A stretch of DNA of 8,453 bases from Thermoplasmata archaeon. GTDB lineage: Archaea; Thermoplasmatota; Thermoplasmata; Lutacidiplasmatales; UBA184. Below, piece after piece: positions 1 to 6,171 of the stretch. The notes under the pieces are model-generated. The model saw only the letters and a list, made by a program, of their open reading frames with translations, had not been told where the DNA came from and did no database searches. Position 1 is the stretch's first letter. Each line of letters opens with the position of its first letter. The DNA lies in NCBI GenBank assembly GCA_030043855.1, contig JASHWW010000078.1, positions 1 to 8,453 on the forward strand, written 5' to 3'. The position numbers and the translations under genes are program-made.

Positions 1-501
1 CTGGAGGTACGGCCGGCCCGTCGGAGCGAGCTCGACCTGATCGCATCGTTCTGGACGGGCGAGGGAGAGCGACCGGAGTTCCGGTCCGCTCTCGACGTCG
101 CATGGGCGCATCCGAACCCGCACGAGCGCCTCCAGCCGGTCCTGGCCTGCGCCGGCGAGGAGGCGGTCAGCGCGGCGCTGGTCTACCGGTATCGATCGAC
201 CGCCGGGATCCACGCGGTGGCGACGCGACCGTCGGCGCGGGGACAGGGCGCCGCCTCGGACCTCGTACGATGGACGGTCGCCCACGCACCGGCCGGCCCG
301 GTGGCTCGGTACTCGCTGTTCTCCGACTCCCCGCGCCTGGAACGTCGACTGGTCTCCCTCGGGTTCCGGCCCGCCCGCACGTTCTGGGAGTTCGACCTTC
401 CCGCCACCGCGGAGCTGTCGCTTCCGCCCGTCCCGCCCGTGGGCCCGCCGAGCTGGCGGCCGCCCGGTCGCCGCGGCGGGTCCGTACCGCCGACGCGCTG
501 A
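1..501 (+). CDS. GNAT-family N-acetyltransferase, 5'-truncated by the window edge
   Basis: The frame is open from base 1 to a TGA at 499-501 and gives 166 residues. The acetyl-CoA binding motif A is visible at residues 73-85 (VATRPSARGQGAA), with the R-G-Q-G-A pyrophosphate loop at 80-84. Motif B-like sequence follows at 114-127 (ERRLVSLGFRPART), the usual 'E..L...GF.' at the end of the fold. The visible N terminus (EVRPARRSELD) resembles the first strand of GNAT proteins, so probably only a few residues are missing. A GTG at 217 could start a shorter protein but would remove half the domain, so I reject it. GNAT enzymes transfer an acyl group from acyl-CoA to an amine on small molecules or proteins; the substrate cannot be read here. 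The last ~30 residues are a Pro/Arg-rich tail beyond the fold. The gene converges on the exporter gene with a 23-bp gap and no visible T-rich terminator. Confidence 0.85.
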   Translation: MEVRPARRSELDLIASFWTGEGERPEFRSALDVAWAHPNPHERLQPVLACAGEEAVSAALVYRYRSTAGIHAVATRPSARGQGAASDLVRWTVAHAPAGPVARYSLFSDSPRLERRLVSLGFRPARTFWEFDLPATAELSLPPVPPVGPPSWRPPGRRGGSVPPTR

Positions 502-524
502 ACCGGTGCGGATCGACTCCGAAC

Positions 525-2060
525 TCACGGAGGGGTGCCGGCCGGGAGCGTCCCGTCGGCCGCGGCATTCGGTTCGGGTTGCTCGGTCCGGGCGACTCGC
601 CCCCGGAGGAACAGCGCCGCGATCCCCGCGATCAGAACGAGCCCGCCGAGGATCAGGAAGACCCGGTCGAACGCTTCGACGACCGCCGCGAGGTCGCCGG
701 AGGGGGACGGGACCGCGGGAAGCAACGCCTGGGTCTGCCAGGAGAGGTAGACCGTCAGGAGGGAGATCCCCACGGCGCCCCCGAGGCTTTGGAGGAACCG
801 GACCAGCCCGATGCCCGCCGCGACTTCGAACCGCGGGACCTCGTTCTGGATCACGATGTTCGTCCCGGCCAGGGCGATGCCGGAGCCGAACCCGAACGGA
901 ATGAGCGGCGCCACGAGTCCCCCGACGGGGACGACCCCGTGCCACAACGTCCACAGCGGGGTCGACGCCGAGAATCCCGCGACGAGGAACGCCCCCGCCG
1001 CCCCGATCAACAGGGCGGGCGCGACGACCGGGCGGTACGGGAATCGGGTCAGGAGCGTACCCCCGACCATCGCGCCGAGGATCAGCGGCAGCGCGAAGAA
1101 GTAGATCACGTCGCGAACGACCACTTCGCTGCCGCCGAGGTCGACGCCGACGAGGAGCGACAGGAGCGTGATCATCGACGTCAGGACGATCCCCGTCAGG
1201 AGGCTGATCGTGCCGCTGACGGCCACGATCCGCCGCGACAGGAGCCGCAACGGTACGACCGGGTCCGGCGCTCGAAGTTCCCAGACGACGAACGCGACGA
1301 ACAGGGCGATCGCGATCCCCAGGAGCCCCAGCGTGATCGGCTGCGTCCACGTCCAGCGCATCGCCGACACCTCGACCAGCGGGAGCATCAACGCCGACAC
1401 CCAACCCGCGAGGAGCAGCGTACCCGGCACGTCGAGGCGGCCGCGGGTCGTCGACCGGAGCGGTCCGACCGCGAGGGAGATGATCAGGGCGGCGGCGACC
1501 CCGATCGGGAGGTTCACGTAGAAGACCCACCGCCACGTCGTGACCGAGACGATGTACTGGCCGAGCAGGGGACCGGCGACGATCGAGATCCCGCCCGCGG
1601 CGGAGAGGATCCCGATCAACTGCGCCCGCTGCTTCGGCGGGTAGAGGAGCGCGACCATCGCGATCCCGATCGGGAGGAACGCTCCCGACCCGAACCCCTG
1701 GACCGCGCGGAAGGCGATCAGCTCGCCGAGCGACTGGCTGAGCCCCGCGAGCGCGGATCCGCCGATGAAGATCGCCAGCGCGACGACGTAGATGGTGCGT
1801 CGGCTGCCGAGGTCCGAGAGCTTCGAGAAGAGCGGGATCGACACGGTCGACGCGATCAGGTACGCCCCGGTCACGAACGTCAGGTCGTCCCCTCCGCCGA
1901 GGGAGGAGGCGATCGTCGGCAGGGCCGTCGAGACGACCAGAGCGTCGAGGCCCGCCAGCAGGATGCTCAGGAAGATCCCGACGATCACGAGGAGCGACTC
2001 GATGCCCGTCAGGTACTTCGGCCCGTCCGCTGCGACCGTGGGAGGCTGCGCGTCCGCCAT
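525..2060 (-). CDS. MFS multidrug exporter, DHA2 (EmrB/QacA) 14-helix family
   Basis: This 511-residue integral membrane protein has about 14 hydrophobic segments, near residues 22-43, 62-80, 90-108, 113-138, 147-170, 177-198, 211-230, 242-260, 277-305, 317-336, 344-364, 374-400, 418-440 and 463-485. DHA2 signatures are clear: 'LD..VVSTALPTI' at 38-50 in helix 1; motif A in the 2-3 loop (SKLSDLGSRR, 79-88); motif B (R118, Q121, G122, G124) in helix 4; and antiporter motif C at 163-187 (GP..G...WRW.F..N.P.G) in helix 5 and its exit. Such proteins are proton-driven efflux pumps for drugs or other amphiphilic compounds; the substrate is unknown. The first glycine of motif A is serine here, an ordinary variation. 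The ATG at 2060-2058 has a GAGG-type ribosome site (2073-2070) nine bases upstream. The gene is divergent from a TetR gene across a palindromic control region, which points to drug-inducible repression. Confidence 0.95.
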   Translation of the reverse strand: MADAQPPTVAADGPKYLTGIESLLVIVGIFLSILLAGLDALVVSTALPTIASSLGGGDDLTFVTGAYLIASTVSIPLFSKLSDLGSRRTIYVVALAIFIGGSALAGLSQSLGELIAFRAVQGFGSGAFLPIGIAMVALLYPPKQRAQLIGILSAAGGISIVAGPLLGQYIVSVTTWRWVFYVNLPIGVAAALIISLAVGPLRSTTRGRLDVPGTLLLAGWVSALMLPLVEVSAMRWTWTQPITLGLLGIAIALFVAFVVWELRAPDPVVPLRLLSRRIVAVSGTISLLTGIVLTSMITLLSLLVGVDLGGSEVVVRDVIYFFALPLILGAMVGGTLLTRFPYRPVVAPALLIGAAGAFLVAGFSASTPLWTLWHGVVPVGGLVAPLIPFGFGSGIALAGTNIVIQNEVPRFEVAAGIGLVRFLQSLGGAVGISLLTVYLSWQTQALLPAVPSPSGDLAAVVEAFDRVFLILGGLVLIAGIAALFLRGRVARTEQPEPNAAADGTLPAGTPP

Positions 2061-2071
2061 GGTGTCCCGCC

Positions 2072-2087
2072 TCGCCCCCGAGGGCGA
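2072..2087 (-). promoter_or_regulatory. Small hairpin in the exporter's leader
   Basis: Six-base complementary arms (2072-2077 and 2082-2087) enclose a four-base loop between the predicted transcription start and the ATG of the exporter. On the exporter mRNA the 3' arm runs into the GAGG ribosome site at 2073-2070, so folding could partly mask it. A short GC-rich stem in a GC-rich genome can arise by chance. Confidence 0.3.
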
Positions 2088-2103
2088 TGGAGGAGGGAGA
2101 GAT

Positions 2104-2122
2104 AACTGACTATAAGTCAGTT
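2104..2122. promoter_or_regulatory. Perfect palindrome, probable TetR-family operator
   Basis: AACTGACT-ATA-AGTCAGTT is a perfect inverted repeat with 8-bp arms and a 3-bp centre, in the divergent region between the exporter and the TetR gene. Its size and symmetry match what dimeric TetR-family repressors bind. It is AT-rich and sits in very GC-rich surroundings. The centre contains TTATAG, read on the - strand, which is positioned as the exporter's TATA box. Bound repressor would therefore block TBP/TFB. That the neighbouring TetR protein binds here is inferred from position, not shown. Confidence 0.75.
2110..2115 (-). promoter_or_regulatory. TATA-like box A for the exporter gene
   Basis: On the - strand the sequence reads TTATAG. 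In archaea box A is centred about 26-27 bp upstream of the start of transcription, which would put the start near 2086. That leaves a leader of about 26 nt that still contains the GAGG ribosome site. The box lies inside the palindrome at 2104-2122. No strong BRE is visible. Confidence 0.5.
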
Positions 2123-2126
2123 TTTG

Positions 2127-2153
2127 TTCTGTGAGTCATAGTTTCGCACAGAA
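2127..2153. promoter_or_regulatory. Second inverted repeat and repeated half-sites upstream of the TetR gene
   Basis: TTCTGTG (2127-2133) is exactly complementary to CACAGAA (2147-2153), with a 13-bp spacer. In addition the palindrome half-site AGTCAGT (2115-2121) recurs at 2154-2160, and a relative, AGTCATA, lies at 2134-2140. The three same-strand copies are therefore 19 and 20 bp apart, about two helical turns. This could be a second regulator site, an autoregulatory site for the TetR gene, or part of the TetR promoter. I cannot tell which from sequence alone. Confidence 0.45.
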
Positions 2154-2179
2154 AGTCAGTAATACCCGGTCTGCCTGAC

Positions 2180-2190
2180 GGAGAGGGGGG
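2180..2190 (+). promoter_or_regulatory. Ribosome binding site of the TetR gene
   Basis: A purine run beginning GGAGAGG ends 6 bases before the ATG at 2197. It fits archaeal Shine-Dalgarno pairing and supports that start, and it implies a leadered transcript. The TATA element for this gene is uncertain: TATAAG at 2111-2116 or the weaker CATAGT at 2137-2142 are candidates. Confidence 0.6.
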
Positions 2191-2196
2191 GTCCGG

Positions 2197-2889
2197 ATGC
2201 CGAAGGTGGTCCCGGAGTACAAGGCCGAGGCGCGCGCCCGGATCGCGGAGGTCGCCGAGCGCCTGTTCGTGACGAAGGGGTACCACCGCACCACGATGGA
2301 CGACGTCGCGCTCGCGCTCGGCGTGAGCAAGGGCGCCCTCTACCTCTACTATCCCAGCAAGGTCGACCTCTTGCGCCAGATCCAGGCCGAGAACCGACGC
2401 TGGTCCCGCCGCCTGATGGACGAGGCGCTCCGTTCGGCGGACCCGACGGGGGTGTTCTCCACCGCCTTCGACCGGGCGTTCGGGGAGGCGACCGCCCGGG
2501 ACCACCTCGCCCTCTGGTTCGAGCTGTTCGGCGAGGCGACGCGCGATGAGGCGATCCGGCGGGCGATGCGGGACGACCACCGGGAGGACCGGCGGACGCT
2601 GCGCCGATTCTTCGTCGAACTCCAACGCCGCGGCCACTTGCCGCCCGACACCGACCTCGACGTGCTGACGTTCGAGGTCGTCTCCCTCTTTCAGGGAGCA
2701 TTCTGGGACATCAGCGTGGGGTCCGACCCCGACCGGGTGCGGGACGTGCTGCGCGCGGCGTTGAACGATCTCTTCGCGCCCGGTCGGCGCGCTCGGTCCG
2801 CCGGCGGCGCCGGTGTCACTCGGCGTGCCGGAGGCCGGAGAGCTTCATCCGCTGCTCGAGCGACGCGATCGTCCGGATCGTCGAGGTGA
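2197..2889 (+). CDS. TetR/AcrR-family transcriptional regulator
   Basis: The 230-residue protein starts with a typical TetR DNA-binding domain at residues ~12-60. Helix 1 is around RIAEVAERLFVTKGY, followed by 'TT..DVA..LGVSKGALYLYYPSK..LL', where residues ~43-55 form the turn and recognition helix. Residues ~65-195 are a helical ligand-binding and dimerisation domain (for example LWFELFGEATRD at 106-117); its effector cannot be predicted. Length to about residue 196 is normal for the family. Residues 197-230 are a low-complexity Arg/Gly/Ser/Ala tail, and 207-230 are encoded opposite the end of ppsA, so the tail looks like a late extension of the frame rather than a folded part. Transcribed divergently from the MFS exporter, it probably represses that pump and itself through the palindrome at 2104-2122. 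Confidence 0.93.
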   Translation: MPKVVPEYKAEARARIAEVAERLFVTKGYHRTTMDDVALALGVSKGALYLYYPSKVDLLRQIQAENRRWSRRLMDEALRSADPTGVFSTAFDRAFGEATARDHLALWFELFGEATRDEAIRRAMRDDHREDRRTLRRFFVELQRRGHLPPDTDLDVLTFEVVSLFQGAFWDISVGSDPDRVRDVLRAALNDLFAPGRRARSAGGAGVTRRAGGRRASSAARATRSSGSSR

Positions 2890-5143
2890 CGGTGTCGGCG
2901 TTCAGCGAGATCGAGTCGATCCCTTCGCGGACGAGGAACTCGGCGAACTCCGGATAGACGCTTGGGCCCTGGCCGCAGATCCCGACGGTGCGGCCCTCTT
3001 CGTGGGCGCCCCGGATCAGCATCCGGATCGCGGTCTCGACCGCGGGGTCCCGCTCGTCGAAGTACCCCATCCGACCGAGCGTCTCCGAGTCTCGGTCGGC
3101 CCCGAGCACGAGCTGGGTGAGGTCGTTCGACCCGATCGAGAACCCGTCGCAGTGCTTCGAGAACTCCTTCGCCAGGAGGACCGTGGACGGGACCTCGGCC
3201 ATCAGGTACAGTTTGAAGTCCCGGGAGCGGCGGAGCCCCTGCGCCCGGAGCATCTCCGCGATCTCCTCGAGCTCCCACGTGTTCCGGACAAACGGCAGCA
3301 TCACCATGGCGTTCTTCAGACCCATCTCGGTCCGGACGCGGTGGATCGCCTCGAGTTCGCAGAGGAACGCGGGTTTGTAGACCGGGGAGATGTACCGCGA
3401 GCATCCGCGCCAGCCGATCATCGGGTTCTCCTCGACCGGCTCGAACTCCTCGCCCCCGGGCATCCCCCGGTACTCGTTCGTCTTGAAGTCGGACGTCCGG
3501 ATAATCACCGGTCGCGGGTGGAACGCCTGGCAGACCTTGCCGATCCCCTCGGCGAGTCGCCGAACCAGCTCGTCCTTCCGGCCCTTCTTCAGCAGGGCCA
3601 GGGGATGCTCGCGCACGTGGGCCGTGAAGATGAACTCGATCCGGAGCAGTCCGACCCCCGAGACCGGGAGTCGCGCGTACTCCTCCGCCTTCTCTGGGAC
3701 GCCGACGTTCACCAGGATCTTCGTCGCCGTGACCGGGACCCCCTCGTGGCCCCCGGAGCCGCCGCCCATCGGCGCCATCGCCGCCGCCGGCGGGGAGGCC
3801 GCCGACTTCGAGGCGGCGGTCAGGCCCTTGTAGACCGAGCCGGTCTTCCCGTCGACGGTGACCTCGCTGCCGTCGGAGATCACCCGGGTCGCTTCGCGCG
3901 TGCCGACGACGCACGGGACGCCGAGCTCGCGGGACACGATCGCCGCGTGACAGGTCATGCCGCCCTCGTCGGTGACGATCGCGCTGGCCCGCGACATCGC
4001 GGGCACCATGTCGGGCGTCGTCATCGCGGTGACGAGCACTTCGCCCGGTTTCAACTTCTCCATCTCGGCAGCCCCGCGGAGGATCCGCGCCACGCCGCCG
4101 GCAACGCCGGGGCTCGCTCCGAACCCGCGGAGGATCGGGGCCGTCGCGTCGCCGCCGGATTCCGGCGCCGGCCCCGGGGCCGTGGACGTCGGGATGGTCG
4201 TCACGGGCCGCGCCTGGACGATGTAGAGGGCGTCGGCGTCCCCGCACCATTCGACGTCCATGGGGCGACGATAGTGGGACTCGATGAGGCGGGCGAGGGA
4301 GACGAGGCGCTGCAACCGGTGGTCGGAGAGCTTCTGCGCGTTCCGCTGATCGGCCGGGATCTCCTCACGGCGATTGCCACCCTGCTCGGCGCGGACGAGG
4401 CGTACCCGCTGCTCGGATATCTGTTTGTGGACGACCTTCTGGGTGGCGCCGTCCACGACGTAATGGTCGGGCGTCACCTCGCCCCCGACGACGGCCTCTC
4501 CCAACCCCCAGCCGGCTTCGACGATCATGTGGTTCTCGCCGGTGTTCGGGTCGCGGGTGAACAGGATCCCCGACACCGTCGCGTCGACCATCTTCTGGAC
4601 GAGGACCGCGAGGCGCACGGACGCGTGGTCGAATCCCTTGCGCTGACGGTAGACGAGCACCCGGGGCGTGAACAGCGAGCCCCAGCACTTGCGGACCGCG
4701 ATGAGGATCGCGTCGACCCCGGTGACGTTGAGGTAGGTGTCCTGGAGTCCGGCGAAGGACGCCCCCTCCAGGTCCTCGGCCGTGGCGCTCGACCGGACGG
4801 CCGAGAACCGGACCCGGTGGTCCTTCGCGAACCGCTCGTACGCTTCCGTGAGCGTGTCGCGCAATCCGGCAGGGAACGGAGCCCGCTCGAACCCGGCGCG
4901 GATCCGCTGCGACGCGGCCTCCGAGGTCTCGGGACGCGCCGGGTCGATCGTCGCGAGGGCCGCCGGGATCTCGGTCGCGAGCTCCGTCGCATCGACGAAC
5001 GCCTGGTAGGCCTCCGTCGTGACGACGAATCCGGGCGGCACGGGCAGTCCCTGGCGAATCAGTTCGCCGAGCTTCCCGGCCTTCCCGCCGACGAGCGGCA
5101 GGTCGGAGGCGGAGACGTCCTTCAGATCGACGATCAGCGGCAC
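2816..5143 (-). CDS. ppsA: Phosphoenolpyruvate synthase (pyruvate, water dikinase)
   Basis: PEP synthase converts pyruvate, ATP and water to PEP, AMP and phosphate, the entry to gluconeogenesis; some archaea also run it in reverse. With the start used here the protein has 775 residues, normal for the family. The N-terminal ATP-grasp domain has VGGKAGKLGE (18-27) and RSSATAEDLEG (117-127), and ends near QARPVT (310-315). The phosphohistidine swivel domain has GMTCHAAIVSREL (395-407) with catalytic His399; Thr397 matches the residue that is phosphorylated in the E. coli enzyme. An Ala/Pro/Gly-rich linker (442-472) leads to the PEP/pyruvate barrel: R549 in RTSDFKTNEYR, R579 in GWRG, E650 in MAEVPS, N673-D674 in GSNDLTQ, and C723 in GICGQ. 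I chose GTG 5143 because GGAG (5155-5152) lies eight bases upstream. GTG 5152, overlapping the trm5 stop as GTGA, would add three residues. It is the last gene of the apgM-trm5-ppsA cluster, and its end overlaps the TetR gene antisense by 74 bp. Confidence 0.97.
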   Translation of the reverse strand: MPLIVDLKDVSASDLPLVGGKAGKLGELIRQGLPVPPGFVVTTEAYQAFVDATELATEIPAALATIDPARPETSEAASQRIRAGFERAPFPAGLRDTLTEAYERFAKDHRVRFSAVRSSATAEDLEGASFAGLQDTYLNVTGVDAILIAVRKCWGSLFTPRVLVYRQRKGFDHASVRLAVLVQKMVDATVSGILFTRDPNTGENHMIVEAGWGLGEAVVGGEVTPDHYVVDGATQKVVHKQISEQRVRLVRAEQGGNRREEIPADQRNAQKLSDHRLQRLVSLARLIESHYRRPMDVEWCGDADALYIVQARPVTTIPTSTAPGPAPESGGDATAPILRGFGASPGVAGGVARILRGAAEMEKLKPGEVLVTAMTTPDMVPAMSRASAIVTDEGGMTCHAAIVSRELGVPCVVGTREATRVISDGSEVTVDGKTGSVYKGLTAASKSAASPPAAAMAPMGGGSGGHEGVPVTATKILVNVGVPEKAEEYARLPVSGVGLLRIEFIFTAHVREHPLALLKKGRKDELVRRLAEGIGKVCQAFHPRPVIIRTSDFKTNEYRGMPGGEEFEPVEENPMIGWRGCSRYISPVYKPAFLCELEAIHRVRTEMGLKNAMVMLPFVRNTWELEEIAEMLRAQGLRRSRDFKLYLMAEVPSTVLLAKEFSKHCDGFSIGSNDLTQLVLGADRDSETLGRMGYFDERDPAVETAIRMLIRGAHEEGRTVGICGQGPSVYPEFAEFLVREGIDSISLNADTVTSTIRTIASLEQRMKLSGLRHAE

Positions 5144-5148
5144 GGGAT

Positions 5149-6171
5149 TCACTCCGCGGCGCGCTCGATGGTGAACGAGATCAGATCCGAGCGCGGCGAG
5201 TACGGGTGGACCACGTGCCGTTCGACGAGCTCCCAGGATCCCGGGCGGCCGAGCGACCTCACGATCTCGCTCCCTCGACGTTCCAACGCCGTCCGCGGGA
5301 CCACTTCGTAGTAGTGGACGCGTCCCGACGGCCGGACGGCCGTTGCGACCGAGGGTAGGTACTTAATTCCTTCGAGAGGGAGATTCAGCACCACCCGGTC
5401 GCTCGGGGGCGCGTCGGGCAGAAACTCCTCGAGCGCGGCGAGCCTCGGCTCGACGCGGCTCCCGAACGCGTACCGCGCGCTCGACCGCCGCAGCAACTCG
5501 ATCGCCGCCGGATTGGAATCCACGGCAGTCACGTGCGCCGCACGGCCGTCCCGCGCGAAGGCGAGCGAGAACGGGCCGACGCCACAACAGAGGTCGAGGA
5601 TCTCCTCGCCGGTGCCGACCTCTCCGGCCACTCGCTCGTGTTCGTGGGCCAAGCGGGGCGAGAAGTAGGCCCGCTCCAGGTCGACGTCGATGTCGAGGCC
5701 GTTCTCGCGGTGGCGCGTCGACCATCCGCCCTCTCCCGCGATCCGTTCCAGGTCGCGCCGTCGTTCCGTCCCCTTGACCCCGCGATCGACCCCGACGACG
5801 CGGGCCGAAGGAACGAACCGGAGCAGCGCGGCCCCGATCTCGGTGCGCCGGTCGAGCAACGCCTCGGGCAGCCGGATCACGACCACGTCCCCGACGATGT
5901 CGAACGATCGGGGCAGTGCGTCCCGGTCGATGCCGGGCAGATCGAGAAGGTCCCGGTAGTCGCGCGGTCCGGCCGGCTCCACCGATGCGAACTCCCGGAC
6001 CCCGACCTCCCCCCACGACGGGGGGACGGTACCGATCTCCGTCAGCGGGAACGCGAGGCGTTCTCCCTCCCGCAGGATGCGGAGGTCGGTCCGCAGCAAT
6101 CCGACGTCGCGGAGCCGGAGCCGGGTCGTTTCCCCGTCCGTCCGAGCCACGAGCAGCGCGCGCGAACTCAT
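5149..6171 (-). CDS. trm5: tRNA (guanine37-N1)-methyltransferase Trm5
   Basis: This 340-residue enzyme transfers methyl from S-adenosylmethionine to N1 of G37, next to the anticodon, which prevents +1 frameshifting. Its architecture matches the archaeal Trm5b type as I recall it from Methanocaldococcus (about 336 residues). Residues 1-~65 form the small D1 domain (ETTRLRLRDVGLL), then FDIVGDVVVIRLP (90-102), RRRDLERIAGE (137-147), HRENG (154-158) and YFSPRLAHE (169-177). R139 and E177 align with the catalytic Arg145 and Glu185 of that enzyme. The Rossmann motif I is ILDLCCGVGPFS (191-202), with D218 next. NLP at 263-265 favours Trm5 over the wyosine enzyme Taw2/TYW2. The C terminus (VHPYSPRSDL) also fits. 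The ATG at 6171 overlaps the apgM stop as ATGA, so translation is probably coupled. The open frame continues upstream to 7002, but that part is the shadow of apgM. I rate Taw2 as an unlikely alternative. Confidence 0.93.
   Translation of the reverse strand: MSSRALLVARTDGETTRLRLRDVGLLRTDLRILREGERLAFPLTEIGTVPPSWGEVGVREFASVEPAGPRDYRDLLDLPGIDRDALPRSFDIVGDVVVIRLPEALLDRRTEIGAALLRFVPSARVVGVDRGVKGTERRRDLERIAGEGGWSTRHRENGLDIDVDLERAYFSPRLAHEHERVAGEVGTGEEILDLCCGVGPFSLAFARDGRAAHVTAVDSNPAAIELLRRSSARYAFGSRVEPRLAALEEFLPDAPPSDRVVLNLPLEGIKYLPSVATAVRPSGRVHYYEVVPRTALERRGSEIVRSLGRPGSWELVERHVVHPYSPRSDLISFTIERAAE

Noticed and set aside
502..524. Possible terminator between the convergent GNAT and exporter genes
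   Set aside because: The 23-bp gap has no T-rich tract and no convincing stem-loop.
102..2105. 667-codon open frame on + opposite the exporter
   Set aside because: It is opposite a gene with clear DHA2 motifs, and its product is a low-complexity Arg/Asp/Glu/Pro mixture with no domain. It is a typical shadow frame in GC-rich DNA.
2134..2140. Possible separate palindrome around TGAGTCA
   Set aside because: The 7-bp self-complementary core is too short to be meaningful alone. It is reported only as part of the half-site series.
2691..4250. 519-codon open frame on - in another frame of ppsA
   Set aside because: It overlaps ppsA on the same strand out of frame and has shadow-type composition.
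2813..5311. 832-codon open frame on + opposite ppsA
   Set aside because: The protein on the other strand is an unmistakable PEP synthase with all catalytic residues. The + product is Arg/Asp/Gly-rich and spans a gene boundary.
6008..6026. Inverted repeat with 7-bp arms made almost entirely of G:C pairs, inside trm5
   Set aside because: It encodes ordinary Trm5 sequence (VPPSWGEVG) away from gene ends. Pro and Gly codons in GC-rich DNA explain it without a regulatory role.
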